Assembly: GCA_903837025.1 (NCBI GenBank)
Contig: CAILTC010000087.1
Location: 1-7,852, forward strand
Direction of reading: 5' to 3'
Source: an uncultured Bacteroidota bacterium
Lineage (GTDB): Bacteria; Bacteroidota; Bacteroidia; Flavobacteriales; Flavobacteriaceae
Length of the DNA: 7,852 bases
The notes beneath the pieces are model-generated. The model did no database searches, was not told where the DNA came from, and was given only the letters and a program-made list of their open reading frames with translations. Positions 1-6,418 of this stretch are shown here, piece after piece. The position numbers and the translations under genes were made by a program. Position 1 is the first letter of the stretch. Every line of letters begins with the position of its first letter.

Positions 1-44
1 ATTAGTCGTACTGTTTTGTCATTTGTACTCGTGTTTTTTTTCAT
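1..44 (-). CDS. 5' end of an unidentified gene running off the left edge
   Basis: On the minus strand an ATG at 42-44 opens a frame that stays open to the window edge, giving 14 residues beginning MKKNTSTNDKTVRL. It begins 12 bases after the stop of the outer-membrane protein gene, behind an A-rich leader (AAAACAAAAG) of the kind used in Flavobacteria, so it is probably the next gene of the same transcript. Too little is visible to name a product; the start is polar and is not a signal peptide so far. The short length makes chance a real possibility. Confidence 0.45.
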   Translation of the reverse strand, partial: MKKNTSTNDKTVRL

Positions 45-56
45 CTTTTGTTTTTT

Positions 57-650
57 CTAAAATTTATAACCTACTTTTAAAACAGATCTCAAATTGTTCA
101 AATTATTTGAAACAGTGACATTAATAACGTTGTTTGTGAAATTAATTCGATTAGTTAATCCATACCTGCTTTCCGCAGTAAAAAATATTTTTCCAACATG
201 ATATACAATACTTCCACCTAAACCATAAGTGAACGCGTTTTTTGTGTCATTATTAGTATGGGCAAAGATTTCTCCAAAACTTGGCCCAATTCCCAATTCC
301 CAATCTGATTTTGCAATCAATCTATATTGCGGATTTAATTCAACAGTCAATGATTTCAATTCTTTTCCGTTTTGCTCAATGATACTGATTTGTTGTCGAA
401 TATAATTCTTTGCCGTACATAATAATGGGCATTGAAGGGAAATATCCAAACCATAAACAGCAGCGGATTTGTCAAAATTTTGATTGTTCTGAAAACCACC
501 AACAAGACTTATTGCAAATTGTGGGCGATATCCTTTTTTGAATACTGGTAGCAAACAGGTTTTTCCTTTTACAGATTGTTCAAAAGGTTGGTTTTGTGCG
601 TTCGACACAAACGATAATGCAAGAAGCATGATTACGATTACTCTTTTCAT
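57..650 (-). CDS. Small outer-membrane beta-barrel protein, function unknown
   Basis: The 197-residue product has a signal peptide (MKRV, then a hydrophobic stretch at 4-16, with likely cleavage after SNA at 16-18, leaving Q19). The mature part alternates polar and hydrophobic residues in strand-length stretches, for example around 44-52, 66-74, 101-112, 117-125, 141-152 and 154-162. It ends in VGYKF, and a C-terminal aromatic is the usual sorting signal for insertion into the outer membrane. Three cysteines (C32, C74, C78) are unusual in an exported barrel and could form a disulfide. It lies 60 bases downstream of the Crp/Fnr-type regulator on the same strand and just before another short-spaced gene. 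I recognise the general outer-membrane beta-barrel type but no named family or substrate. TraO of conjugative elements was considered and not supported. Confidence 0.75.
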   Translation of the reverse strand: MKRVIVIMLLALSFVSNAQNQPFEQSVKGKTCLLPVFKKGYRPQFAISLVGGFQNNQNFDKSAAVYGLDISLQCPLLCTAKNYIRQQISIIEQNGKELKSLTVELNPQYRLIAKSDWELGIGPSFGEIFAHTNNDTKNAFTYGLGGSIVYHVGKIFFTAESRYGLTNRINFTNNVINVTVSNNLNNLRSVLKVGYKF

Positions 651-673
651 TGTTTTTGTTTTAGATTACAATA

Positions 674-681
674 CAAAAGTA
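674..681 (-). promoter_or_regulatory. Candidate flavobacterial -7 box for the outer-membrane protein gene
   Basis: Read on the minus strand this is TACTTTTG, an exact match to the Bacteroidota -7 consensus TAnnTTTG. It lies about 24 bases before the ATG in the 60-base gap after the regulator gene. No TTG is correctly spaced as a -33 box, so the call is tentative. If real, the barrel gene can be transcribed apart from the regulator. Confidence 0.35.
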
Positions 682-710
682 AGTCGCAAAAAAAACTTGT
701 TTAGTACCAT

Positions 711-1340
711 TTAGCACACAAGCGAAATTATTTCGATTTTATTTCTATAAAGTTTGAGAGTTCCTTTTTTTTCAAAATTTTTCAGAAGTCTAGAAATAAC
801 TTCTCTTGTTGTCGAAAGTTCATTAGCAATTTCTTGATGTGTACAATTTATAATAGAATTATGATGTGCTTTCGCTTTTGAGTTGAGATATGAAATTAAG
901 CGTTCATCTGTTTTGGAGAAAGCCAAAGTGTCAATTGTAGCAATTAAATTATCAAATCGATTATCCATAGTTTGCAATACAAAATTGCGCCAACTTGCAT
1001 AGGTATTAAACCATTTCACCGCTGTTAATACAGGAATCGCAATCAATTCAGTTTCTTCTTCTGCAACAGCCTTGATATTACTGATTTTTTCGGTTATACA
1101 TGAAGAAAGCGAAACGGCACAGGATTGACCTGTAGTGATATAATATAGAAATAATTCGTGCCCCTCTTCGTCAACTCTCAAAACTTTTACGGTTCCTTTT
1201 ATAACCAATGGAATAACTTTGATATACCTTTCTGGCGTAACAATGGTTTCTCCAGCATTGAAGGACAAATAGGTGCCCGTCTTTTTAATTTCGTCAATTA
1301 AATCCAATTCAGTTATAAAGTCAAATTGATAGGTTGTCAT
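711..1340 (-). CDS. Crp/Fnr family transcriptional regulator
   Basis: The 209-residue protein has the two-domain Crp/Fnr layout: an N-terminal cyclic-nucleotide-binding-like beta-roll (about 20-110), a dimerisation helix (about 112-140) and a C-terminal winged helix-turn-helix. The last is clear at 167-193 (THQEIANELSTTREVISRLL and the following KNFEKKG), where the second helix should read DNA. The beta-roll lacks an obvious cAMP-binding phosphate cassette. Instead it has GQSCAVSLSSC at 71-81, with C74 and C81 seven residues apart. There is no N-terminal Fnr-type four-cysteine cluster. The effector is unknown. The start is the only good ATG near the beginning of the domain. It precedes the outer-membrane barrel gene on the same strand and may control it, itself, or the divergent peptidase gene; those targets are inferred from position alone. 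Confidence 0.88.
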   Translation of the reverse strand: MTTYQFDFITELDLIDEIKKTGTYLSFNAGETIVTPERYIKVIPLVIKGTVKVLRVDEEGHELFLYYITTGQSCAVSLSSCITEKISNIKAVAEEETELIAIPVLTAVKWFNTYASWRNFVLQTMDNRFDNLIATIDTLAFSKTDERLISYLNSKAKAHHNSIINCTHQEIANELSTTREVISRLLKNFEKKGTLKLYRNKIEIISLVC

Positions 1341-1387
1341 TTTTGTTCTTGATTTTGGAATTTTACGTTAATGTCTATTTTGAAAAA

Positions 1388-1400
1388 ACCAACAATTGGT
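1388..1400. promoter_or_regulatory. Inverted repeat upstream of the Crp/Fnr-type gene
   Basis: ACCAA and TTGGT are perfect arms around a 3-base centre, 48 bases upstream of the regulator's ATG. Crp/Fnr proteins bind two-fold symmetric sites and often regulate their own gene, so this is a possible operator. Arms this short can arise by chance in AT-rich DNA, and no second copy was seen beside the barrel gene. Confidence 0.2.
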
Positions 1401-1751
1401 ATCAACAAAAACAGCTTAAAAAGTGATGTAAAAATAGGTTTTTTGGATCCATTGTAAGGAAATTACTGTAGTTATTTTTCACTCCAACTCGAAAGGAGTA
1501 AAAAGGCGAAGCAATTCATGAATTTTAGCAATTCTAAAAGAGATCTTTTAATAATCTAATTGATTTGTTCTGTTGTTGCAATTTCTATTTTTAGAATCTA
1601 TTTGTTATTTAGCTTAATTTCAAACTTAATATTTCTTTATATTTGACTAATTTTGAAATCGAACTCCAAAAAAAAATATTGCTTTCAATACGTCTTGAAA
1701 ACTCAATTTGAAGTACAAGTCATTAATGTGAAATTTTAGAGTTCATAATTC

Positions 1752-1769
1752 AAAAGCTTGAAGGCTTTT
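1752..1769 (+). other. Hairpin in the likely leader of the M28 peptidase gene
   Basis: AAAAGC and GCTTTT form a perfect 6-bp stem with a 6-base loop, 46 bases before the peptidase ATG. It has no proper U-tract beyond the stem itself, so it is a leader structure or a weak attenuator at most. Confidence 0.25.
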
Positions 1770-1815
1770 ATTAAAAATTAAAATCAGAATAAAACGAATT
1801 TAAACTATCGAAAGA

Positions 1816-3192
1816 ATGAAAAAAACTGTTTTTTTTACCGCTCTATTTTTTATTGGATGTACTCTTTTTGCTCAAAAAAGCTACGAGCAAACCATGAAAG
1901 AAATTTACAAATCATCTTTGACAAATTCTCAGTGTTATTCATGGTTAGATTATCTTTCTAATTCAATTGGAGCACGATTATCCGGCTCAGCCAATGCCGA
2001 AAAGGCAGTTTTATATACAAAATCGCAACTAGAAACCTTAGGTTTCGACCGTGTGTATCTTCAAGATGTGATGGTGCCAAAATGGGTTCGTGGTGCCAAA
2101 GAATCGGCTTATTTTTTAGACAATAAAACGAAGATAAATATTCCTGTTTGCGCATTGGGCGGTTCTATTGCCACACCAGAAAACGGAATTACAGCCGAAA
2201 TAATCGAAGTAAAAGGTATTCAGGAATTAGAAGCTTTGGGCGAAAAAATAAAAGGTAAAATCGTGTTTTTTAATCGACCTATGGAACAAGAAAATGTAGA
2301 AACGTTCAAATCCTACGGAGCCTGTGTCGATCAAAGATTTGATGGTGCCAAAGAAGCTTCAAAATATGGCGCTCTGGCATCAATCGTACGTTCGATGAAT
2401 ATGCGTTTAGACGATTTACCACACACAGGCGTTCAAAGTTATGGCGCGATTCCAAAATCACAATACATTCCAGCGGCTGCAATTAGTACCAATGCGGCTG
2501 AATTATTGAGCAAATCCTTGAAAAACAATCCACATCTAAAATTCTTCTTGAAACAATCTTGCCAAATTATGGATGATGTTTTGTCTCATAACGTCATTGG
2601 CGAAATAAAAGGAAGTGAACATCCCGAAAATATTATGGTTGTGGGCGGACATCTTGATTCTTGGGATCTAGCAGATGGTTCGCAAGATGATGGCGCAGGA
2701 ATTGTGCAAAGTATGGAGGTGATGAATATCTTCAAAAACATCGGTTATAAACCCAAAAACACACTTCGAGTGGTGCTTTTTATGAATGAAGAAAACGGAG
2801 GAAGAGGCGGAAAAAAATACCAAGAATTGGCTCAAACGAATAAAGAAAATCACATTTTTGCTTTAGAAAGTGACTCGGGTGGATTCTCACCAAGAGGATT
2901 CGATTTCGAAAGTGACGATGCTAATTTGAATAAAATCATTGGTTGGAAACCCCTTTTCGAGTCTTATTTAATTCACATTTTTGCCAAAGGACACAGCGGT
3001 TCTGATATTGAACCATTAACTTCTAAATATCTTGTAAAAGCAGGTTTACGTCCTGATTCCCAACGCTATTTTGATTATCATCATGCCGCAAACGACAAAT
3101 TTGATGGCGTAAACAAAAGAGAATTAGAACTGGGAGCCGCCACAATGGCTTCTTTGATTTATTTGATAGATCAAAACGGGATTGTGAAATAG
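1816..3192 (+). CDS. Exported M28 family zinc metallopeptidase, carboxypeptidase Q-like
   Basis: The 458-residue protein begins with a signal peptide (hydrophobic 5-18, likely cut after LFA at 17-19). FIGC at 12-15 is a poor lipobox, so a lipoprotein is less likely. Residues of about 120-250 fit the inserted PA-like domain of this family. The catalytic domain shows the full M28 metal set: H279 and D281 in GGHLDSWD, D291 in the SQDDGAG stretch, catalytic E325 with metal ligand E326 in NEENGG, D352 in ESDSGG, and the histidine pair H422/H423 in YHHAAND. The motif order and length match carboxypeptidase Q (PGCP), a dipeptidase, so it probably releases amino acids from small peptides in the periplasm or outside the cell. 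It appears monocistronic, with its own terminator 19 bases downstream. The family is firm; the exact substrate is not. Confidence 0.93.
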   Translation: MKKTVFFTALFFIGCTLFAQKSYEQTMKEIYKSSLTNSQCYSWLDYLSNSIGARLSGSANAEKAVLYTKSQLETLGFDRVYLQDVMVPKWVRGAKESAYFLDNKTKINIPVCALGGSIATPENGITAEIIEVKGIQELEALGEKIKGKIVFFNRPMEQENVETFKSYGACVDQRFDGAKEASKYGALASIVRSMNMRLDDLPHTGVQSYGAIPKSQYIPAAAISTNAAELLSKSLKNNPHLKFFLKQSCQIMDDVLSHNVIGEIKGSEHPENIMVVGGHLDSWDLADGSQDDGAGIVQSMEVMNIFKNIGYKPKNTLRVVLFMNEENGGRGGKKYQELAQTNKENHIFALESDSGGFSPRGFDFESDDANLNKIIGWKPLFESYLIHIFAKGHSGSDIEPLTSKYLVKAGLRPDSQRYFDYHHAANDKFDGVNKRELELGAATMASLIYLIDQNGIVK

Positions 3193-3210
3193 ATATGAAT
3201 TTATTATACA

Positions 3211-3244
3211 AAAAAAAACAGCTAAGGAATTAGCTGTTTTTTTT
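3211..3244. terminator. Bidirectional rho-independent terminator after the M28 peptidase gene
   Basis: The stem is CAGCTAA (3219-3225) and TTAGCTG (3230-3236) around the loop GGAA. It is flanked by eight A on the left and eight T on the right, so a U-tract follows the hairpin in either direction. It lies just after the peptidase stop codon and would also stop leftward transcription arriving from 3275 and beyond. Confidence 0.9.
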
Positions 3245-3274
3245 GTTGAGATATTGAAAATACTTCCTAGGACA

Positions 3275-3502
3275 TTAATGAAAAGTATTAATATTTTCAA
3301 CGTCCTTCAAAATAGTCATCGAATCTTTTTTGACTAAAATAGATTTTATTGCGAGTTTCTTTTCTAAAAATTTCCTTGTTTTAACTTCGTGAATATATCT
3401 ATTTTTGGGAATACAAATATTCGAAAGTATTTTTTCAGTTTCTACTTTAGACGTATCAGGATTTTTTTTTCTTCCATGATGTTGTTCTAATTTCAGTAAT
3501 CT
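3275..3502 (-). pseudogene. Possible gene remnant, unidentified
   Basis: The minus strand is open for 75 codons with no usable start near its beginning; the only methionine is late, in the KKDSMTILKD segment. The translation is lysine-rich and polar, for example HHGRKKNPDTSKVETEK and then IPKNRYIHEVKTRKFLEKK. Directly upstream, the same frame continues past one TAA (3503-3505) for about 15 more codons, so the visible frame may be the 3' part of a disabled gene, a CAA to TAA change being one possible cause. I do not recognise a family. A chance open frame in AT-rich intergenic DNA is the main alternative. Confidence 0.25.
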
Positions 3503-3536
3503 TTATTTTAATTCGTATTTGATGCTATTTGGAATA

Positions 3537-3620
3537 GCTACGATTCGGGAGACTTCGCAATCCTAATTATAAGGAACAATTCGTGGTGAGGAGGCATGCA
3601 ACGAACCCTAGCTGTTGGCG
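3537..3620. repeat. GC-rich block with inverted repeats, possible dispersed element or cassette-site remnant
   Basis: Positions 3541-3620 count to 40 G+C of 80, well above the surrounding DNA. The block holds an imperfect hairpin with GATT (3542-3545) and AATC (3559-3562) as outer arms, and a second inverted repeat with TTCGT (3580-3584) and ACGAA (3601-3605) enclosing the palindrome GCATGC (3594-3599). It continues as CTAGCTGTTGGCGG and stops abruptly at AT-rich DNA next to the oxidoreductase stop codon. The look is that of a repeated element or a degenerate integron-type attC site. The expected pairing of the attC end boxes is not met, so only the compositional anomaly and the repeats are certain. 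Confidence 0.35.
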
Positions 3621-3633
3621 GATGGTTATTTAT

Positions 3634-4800
3634 TTAGTTATCGTGATTTTTCTGTTTTAGAAAAATCTTTTTTCTGGTTTTGGCGGATTTATATATTGCG
3701 TTAATAATTCTAATATCTTTTAGTCCCTCTTCTCCTGTGATATGATTTGGTAATTTTTTATTTTCTAATAGCAATTTACATATTTCATCTAATTGTGTTT
3801 TTTGCTGATTTATTACTGGAAATTTTAATTCTTTCTCCGATGTTTTGCCAACAAAAGGCCCATAGCTCAATGCTGGACTTAATTCAAATGAACCTTCGTC
3901 GGCAGATGCGTAAAACCTATCTATATTGAAACCGCAAGACGTATTGCAATTGGCAATCGCACCACTTGGAAATTCCATTTGCCAAGAAATTGTTTCTTCG
4001 GTTTCTGAAAACCGATTTTTATTATTGACAGTGCCAAATTGAGCAGTAACGGCGATTGGTTCTTCTCCTAAAACATAACGACTAGCTTGAATACAATAAA
4101 TACCTAAATCCATTAATGGACCTCCTCCAGATAATTTTTTATTTAATCTCCAATCTTTTTGTTTATCAACAATAGTAGTTTTATCAAGTGTGTCATAAGT
4201 TTTGTATCCAAGTGAGGCCTCTATAAACCGCACTTGTCCAAAAACTTTTTCCTGTCCTAATCGTTTAATTTCTAAATGTGTTGGTTCGTAATGCAAACGA
4301 TAACCAACAGCCAATTGAACATTGTTTTCGTTACACGCTTTTATCATTTCTTCACAATCAGCAACAGAAATCGACATTGGCTTTTCGGTGATTACATTTT
4401 TACCTGCTTTTGCTGAACGAATTACAAAGTCTTTATGCAATCCATTGGGCAAAACAACATAAACTAAATCTATATCCTTATTATTAATTATTTCGTCGAA
4501 ATTTTGATAATTATAGATATTTTTATCGGGAATATTATATTTGGCTTTCCATTTTATGGCTTTTTCAGGAGAACCAGTAACTATTCCTGCTAGATTACAA
4601 TATTCAGAAACTTCTAATCCAGAGGCTAACATTGAGGCGTAATTACCTAAACCACAAAGAGCTATGTTTATTTTTTTTCCAGTATATGGTTTATGCCATT
4701 TTTCTTGCGTTATAAATGATGGAAGAGTTGTAATGACAATTGATGCACCTATGCCTAACCCAAATTTATTAACAAATGAACGTCTCGAAATATTTTTCAT
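3634..4800 (-). CDS. Tat-exported Gfo/Idh/MocA family oxidoreductase, glucose-fructose oxidoreductase-like
   Basis: The 388-residue protein starts with a twin-arginine signal (SRRSFVNKF at 5-13, then a hydrophobic stretch to about 28), so it should fold with its cofactor and be exported to the periplasm. The Rossmann domain begins at about 43, with the nucleotide-binding turn CGLGNYA at 49-55. The conserved EKP is at 139-141. The C-terminal domain has GGGPLMDLGIY at 225-235, whose D231 and Y235 correspond to the catalytic-site Asp and Tyr of Zymomonas glucose-fructose oxidoreductase, followed by RYVLGEEP as in that enzyme. It probably oxidises or reduces a sugar or sugar derivative with NADP(H); the substrate cannot be read from sequence. 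It stands alone, divergent from nadC across 364 bases and convergent with the peptidase gene. No terminator with a U-tract was found at its 3' end. Confidence 0.9.
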   Translation of the reverse strand: MKNISRRSFVNKFGLGIGASIVITTLPSFITQEKWHKPYTGKKINIALCGLGNYASMLASGLEVSEYCNLAGIVTGSPEKAIKWKAKYNIPDKNIYNYQNFDEIINNKDIDLVYVVLPNGLHKDFVIRSAKAGKNVITEKPMSISVADCEEMIKACNENNVQLAVGYRLHYEPTHLEIKRLGQEKVFGQVRFIEASLGYKTYDTLDKTTIVDKQKDWRLNKKLSGGGPLMDLGIYCIQASRYVLGEEPIAVTAQFGTVNNKNRFSETEETISWQMEFPSGAIANCNTSCGFNIDRFYASADEGSFELSPALSYGPFVGKTSEKELKFPVINQQKTQLDEICKLLLENKKLPNHITGEEGLKDIRIINAIYKSAKTRKKIFLKQKNHDN

Positions 4801-4912
4801 AAAAGTTACTTTTTAATTTAATATTTTTAAATGAGTATGCTCTTTAAAAAAATTGTTACATTTCTATTTTTCAGCAATTTTAGGTAACTATTCGCCATCT
4901 TGTATATTGATA

Positions 4913-4956
4913 GCGCAAAACGACTCTAATCTACCCAAATTTGGATGCCTTTGCGC
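4913..4956. repeat. Nested inverted repeat between divergent genes
   Basis: GCGCAAA (4913-4919) and TTTGCGC (4950-4956) are perfect 7-base arms. Between them lies the perfect palindrome CCAAATTTGG (4935-4944). It could be an operator pair for one of the divergent genes or the stem of a small RNA; no U-tract follows it closely, so it is not a terminator. Confidence 0.4.
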
Positions 4957-5110
4957 CATAATAATGCTTTTGTTTGTTTTGCTAATTTATTTAACTTTTT
5001 CTTACAAATCATCAAAAGGGATTTTTATTTGTTATGAAATTCTTGATTTTTAATGACCTAATTCAAAGTTTTAGATTTTACAATTCCTCCTAAATCCTCA
5101 TTTGCAAAAA

Positions 5111-5142
5111 TTGCGAAATCACCAAATAAAATGGTATTTTAG
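5111..5142 (+). promoter_or_regulatory. nadC: Likely nadC promoter
   Basis: TTG (5111-5113) and TATTTTAG (5135-5142, one mismatch to TAnnTTTG) are separated by 21 bases, inside the 17-23 range of Bacteroidota promoters. Transcription would start a few bases further on, giving a leader of roughly 15-20 bases to the ATG at 5165. The promoter lies inside the upstream-extended frame that begins at the TTG at 5102, which argues against that longer start. Confidence 0.5.
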
Positions 5143-5164
5143 CAGTCTGAAAATTCTATCTAAA

Positions 5165-6022
5165 ATGATTAGTAAAACACAATTCGAAAACGAACTTCAA
5201 CTCATTATTCAAAATGCAATTCGCGAAGATGTAGGCAACGGCGATCATAGTTCGTTGGCTTGTATTCCGGCATCGGCAACAGGAAAAGCAAAACTTTTGG
5301 TCAAAGAAGACGGGATTATTGCTGGTGTGGCTTTCGCCAAAATGATTCTCGATTATGTAGATCCCAATCTGAAAATGGAGACTTTTATCGAAGATGGAGC
5401 ACAAGTAAAATATGGTGATGTGATTTTTCAGATTTCGGGAAGTTCACAATCTATCCTCAAAGCCGAACGTGTTTTGCTCAATTCGATGCAACGAATGAGC
5501 GCTATTGCGACCAAAACAAAAAGCTATGTCGACTTGCTGCAAGGAACCAACACGCAAATTCTAGATACACGCAAAACAACTCCAGGTTTTAGGGCTTGCG
5601 AGAAATGGGCGGTGAAAATAGGGGGAGGCGAAAACCACCGTTTTGCACTTTATGATATGGTAATGCTCAAGGACAATCATATTGATTTTGCTGGCGGAAT
5701 TACTTTGGCGATAGCCAAAACTAAAGCGTATCTTCAAGAAAATAATCTCGATTTAAAAATTATTGTCGAAGCCAGAAACCTCGATGAAATCAAAGAAATA
5801 CTTAAAAGTGATGGTATTCATCGAATCCTAATCGATAATTTTAATTACGACGATACCCGAACAGCGGTGGCTTTAATCGGGGACAAATGCCAAACGGAGT
5901 CCTCAGGAAATATCACCGAAGAAACGATTCGCAGTTATGCCGAATGTGGCGTAGGCTATATTTCATCAGGTGCCTTGACACATTCTATTTACAACATGGA
6001 TTTGAGTTTAAAGGCGTATTAG
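5165..6022 (+). CDS. nadC: Nicotinate-nucleotide pyrophosphorylase (quinolinate phosphoribosyltransferase)
   Basis: NadC joins quinolinate to PRPP, releasing CO2 and pyrophosphate to give nicotinate mononucleotide, the step of de novo NAD synthesis after NadA; it is cytoplasmic. From the ATG at 5165 the protein has 285 residues, the usual length. Family motifs in order: EDVGNGDHS (21-29), ERVLLNSMQRMSAIAT (101-116), DTRKTTPGFR (134-143), KIGGGENHRFALYDMVMLKD (151-170, with the substrate-contacting K and the HR pair), VEA (201-203), LIDNF (222-226), SSGN (246-249) and SSGALTHS (267-274). A longer frame from a TTG at 5102 adds 21 unconserved residues and overlaps the promoter, so the ATG is preferred. 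The TAG stop shares its last two bases with the first 7-bp repeat of the following element. Neighbours yihY and priA lie downstream on the same strand. Confidence 0.97.
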   Translation: MISKTQFENELQLIIQNAIREDVGNGDHSSLACIPASATGKAKLLVKEDGIIAGVAFAKMILDYVDPNLKMETFIEDGAQVKYGDVIFQISGSSQSILKAERVLLNSMQRMSAIATKTKSYVDLLQGTNTQILDTRKTTPGFRACEKWAVKIGGGENHRFALYDMVMLKDNHIDFAGGITLAIAKTKAYLQENNLDLKIIVEARNLDEIKEILKSDGIHRILIDNFNYDDTRTAVALIGDKCQTESSGNITEETIRSYAECGVGYISSGALTHSIYNMDLSLKAY

Positions 6023-6055
6023 ATTGCAGGTCTCAGATTTCAGGTTGCAGTTCCA
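6021..6055 (+). repeat. Left 7-bp repeat array (inverted copy of the right array)
   Basis: Tandem heptamers: AGATTGC, AGGTCTC, AGATTTC, AGGTTGC and a degenerate AGTTCCA. The first two bases complete the nadC TAG stop. Its reverse complement matches the heptamers of the right array in order at 27 of 28 bases if one right-hand heptamer (6493-6499) is looped out. Confidence 0.85.
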
Positions 6056-6094
6056 AATTGGAATAGTTAAGGAATAACTTTAAAACAAAATGAT

Positions 6095-6418
6095 ATGAGA
6101 TTTCAGGACTTATTAGCTTACAAGAAATCCTTTGAACTAGCAATGAATATTTATGCTATTTCAAAAGGTTTTCCTTCTGAAGAGAAGTATTCTTTGACAG
6201 ATCAAATTAGACGTTCTTCCAGAAGTGTGTATGCTAATATTGCTGAAGCGACTAGAAAAAGAAGATATGAAAAGCATTTTATTTCAAAACTTACCGATAG
6301 TGATGCTGAAAATTCAGAAACTCAAGTTTGGCTAGAGTATTCGATTGCGTGTAATTATATAAATAAAAGTGATTTTGAAACCATGAACGCAAAAAGTATT
6401 GAAGTTGGGAAACTGTAA
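6095..6418 (+). CDS. Four-helix-bundle protein (23S rRNA intervening-sequence protein family), 3' frameshifted
   Basis: The 107-residue product belongs to the small four-helix-bundle family found in 23S rRNA intervening sequences and related to Avd of diversity-generating retroelements. Family landmarks: the start RFQDLLAYKKSFELAMNIY, FPSEEKYSLTDQIRRSSRSV at 46-65 with the conserved basic pair, ANIAEA at 67-72, and a third helix with SDAENSETQVWLEYS. Members form basic oligomers thought to bind nucleic acid; the cellular role is unsettled. The protein stops early at GKL. Adding one T after position 6416 restores LNYMMNNPDKFL and a stop at 6451-6453, the usual C-terminal pattern, so one base has probably been lost and the last 12 residues with it. 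An ATG at 6090 gives only two codons; the ATG at 6095 is the start. The gene sits inside the inverted-repeat element between nadC and yihY. Confidence 0.88.
   Translation: MRFQDLLAYKKSFELAMNIYAISKGFPSEEKYSLTDQIRRSSRSVYANIAEATRKRRYEKHFISKLTDSDAENSETQVWLEYSIACNYINKSDFETMNAKSIEVGKL

Larger units (their letters stand above)
1341..1815. other. Divergent intergenic region with several inverted repeats
   Basis: This 475-base gap lies between the starts of the Crp/Fnr-type gene (leftward) and the M28 peptidase gene (rightward), so it must hold both promoters. I see no convincing ORF or RNA gene. Perfect inverted repeats stand at 1388-1400 (ACCAA-3-TTGGT), 1481-1499 (ACTCC-9-GGAGT), 1513-1524 (AATTCATGAATT), 1535-1550 (TAAAAGA-2-TCTTTTA) and 1752-1769 (AAAAGC-6-GCTTTT). 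Two overlapping -7-like matches (TATATTTG at 1638-1645, TAATTTTG at 1648-1655) face the peptidase gene but have no TTG at the right distance. Confidence 0.6.
3193..3633. other. Intergenic stretch: terminator, decayed frame, GC-rich block
   Basis: This 441-base gap lies between the convergent ends of the peptidase and oxidoreductase genes. It contains the terminator at 3211-3244, an imperfect inverted repeat (TTGAAAATA at 3254-3262 with TATTTTCAA at 3292-3300), a minus-strand open frame without a start codon, and a block of about 50% GC at 3537-3620. No intact gene is present. Confidence 0.6.
4801..5164. other. Divergent intergenic region between the oxidoreductase gene and nadC
   Basis: This 364-base gap contains the nested palindrome at 4913-4956 and the nadC promoter at 5111-5142. 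A plus-strand open frame of 66 codons at 4853-5053 has no family resemblance, no leader and poor codon character, and is not called as a gene. No promoter box was recognised for the leftward oxidoreductase gene. rlmH, which I recall being common just upstream of nadC in this group, is not here. Confidence 0.5.

Noticed and set aside
57..650. Conjugal transfer protein TraO
   Set aside because: Only length and outer-membrane character agree. Sequence landmarks differ and no other transfer genes are near.
1475..1504. Hairpin ACTCC/GGAGT as a terminator
   Set aside because: It is followed by A, not T, on the plus strand and also lacks a T-tract on the minus strand, and no gene ends here.
1638..1655. 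Two overlapping TAnnTTTG matches as a peptidase promoter
   Set aside because: No TTG lies 17-23 bases upstream of either, and such matches are frequent in AT-rich DNA. Mentioned only in the intergenic entry.
4853..5053. Plus-strand open frame of 66 codons with a hydrophobic middle
   Set aside because: It has no leader, no family resemblance and an amino-acid mix expected from AT-rich non-coding DNA. It overlaps the nested palindrome.
5102..5164. Extended nadC start at a TTG
   Set aside because: The extra 21 residues are not part of the NadC family and the stretch contains the likely promoter. The ATG at 5165 gives the normal length.
6095..6418. Diversity-generating retroelement, because Avd belongs to the same superfamily
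   Set aside because: There is no reverse transcriptase, template repeat or variable target gene in the window.
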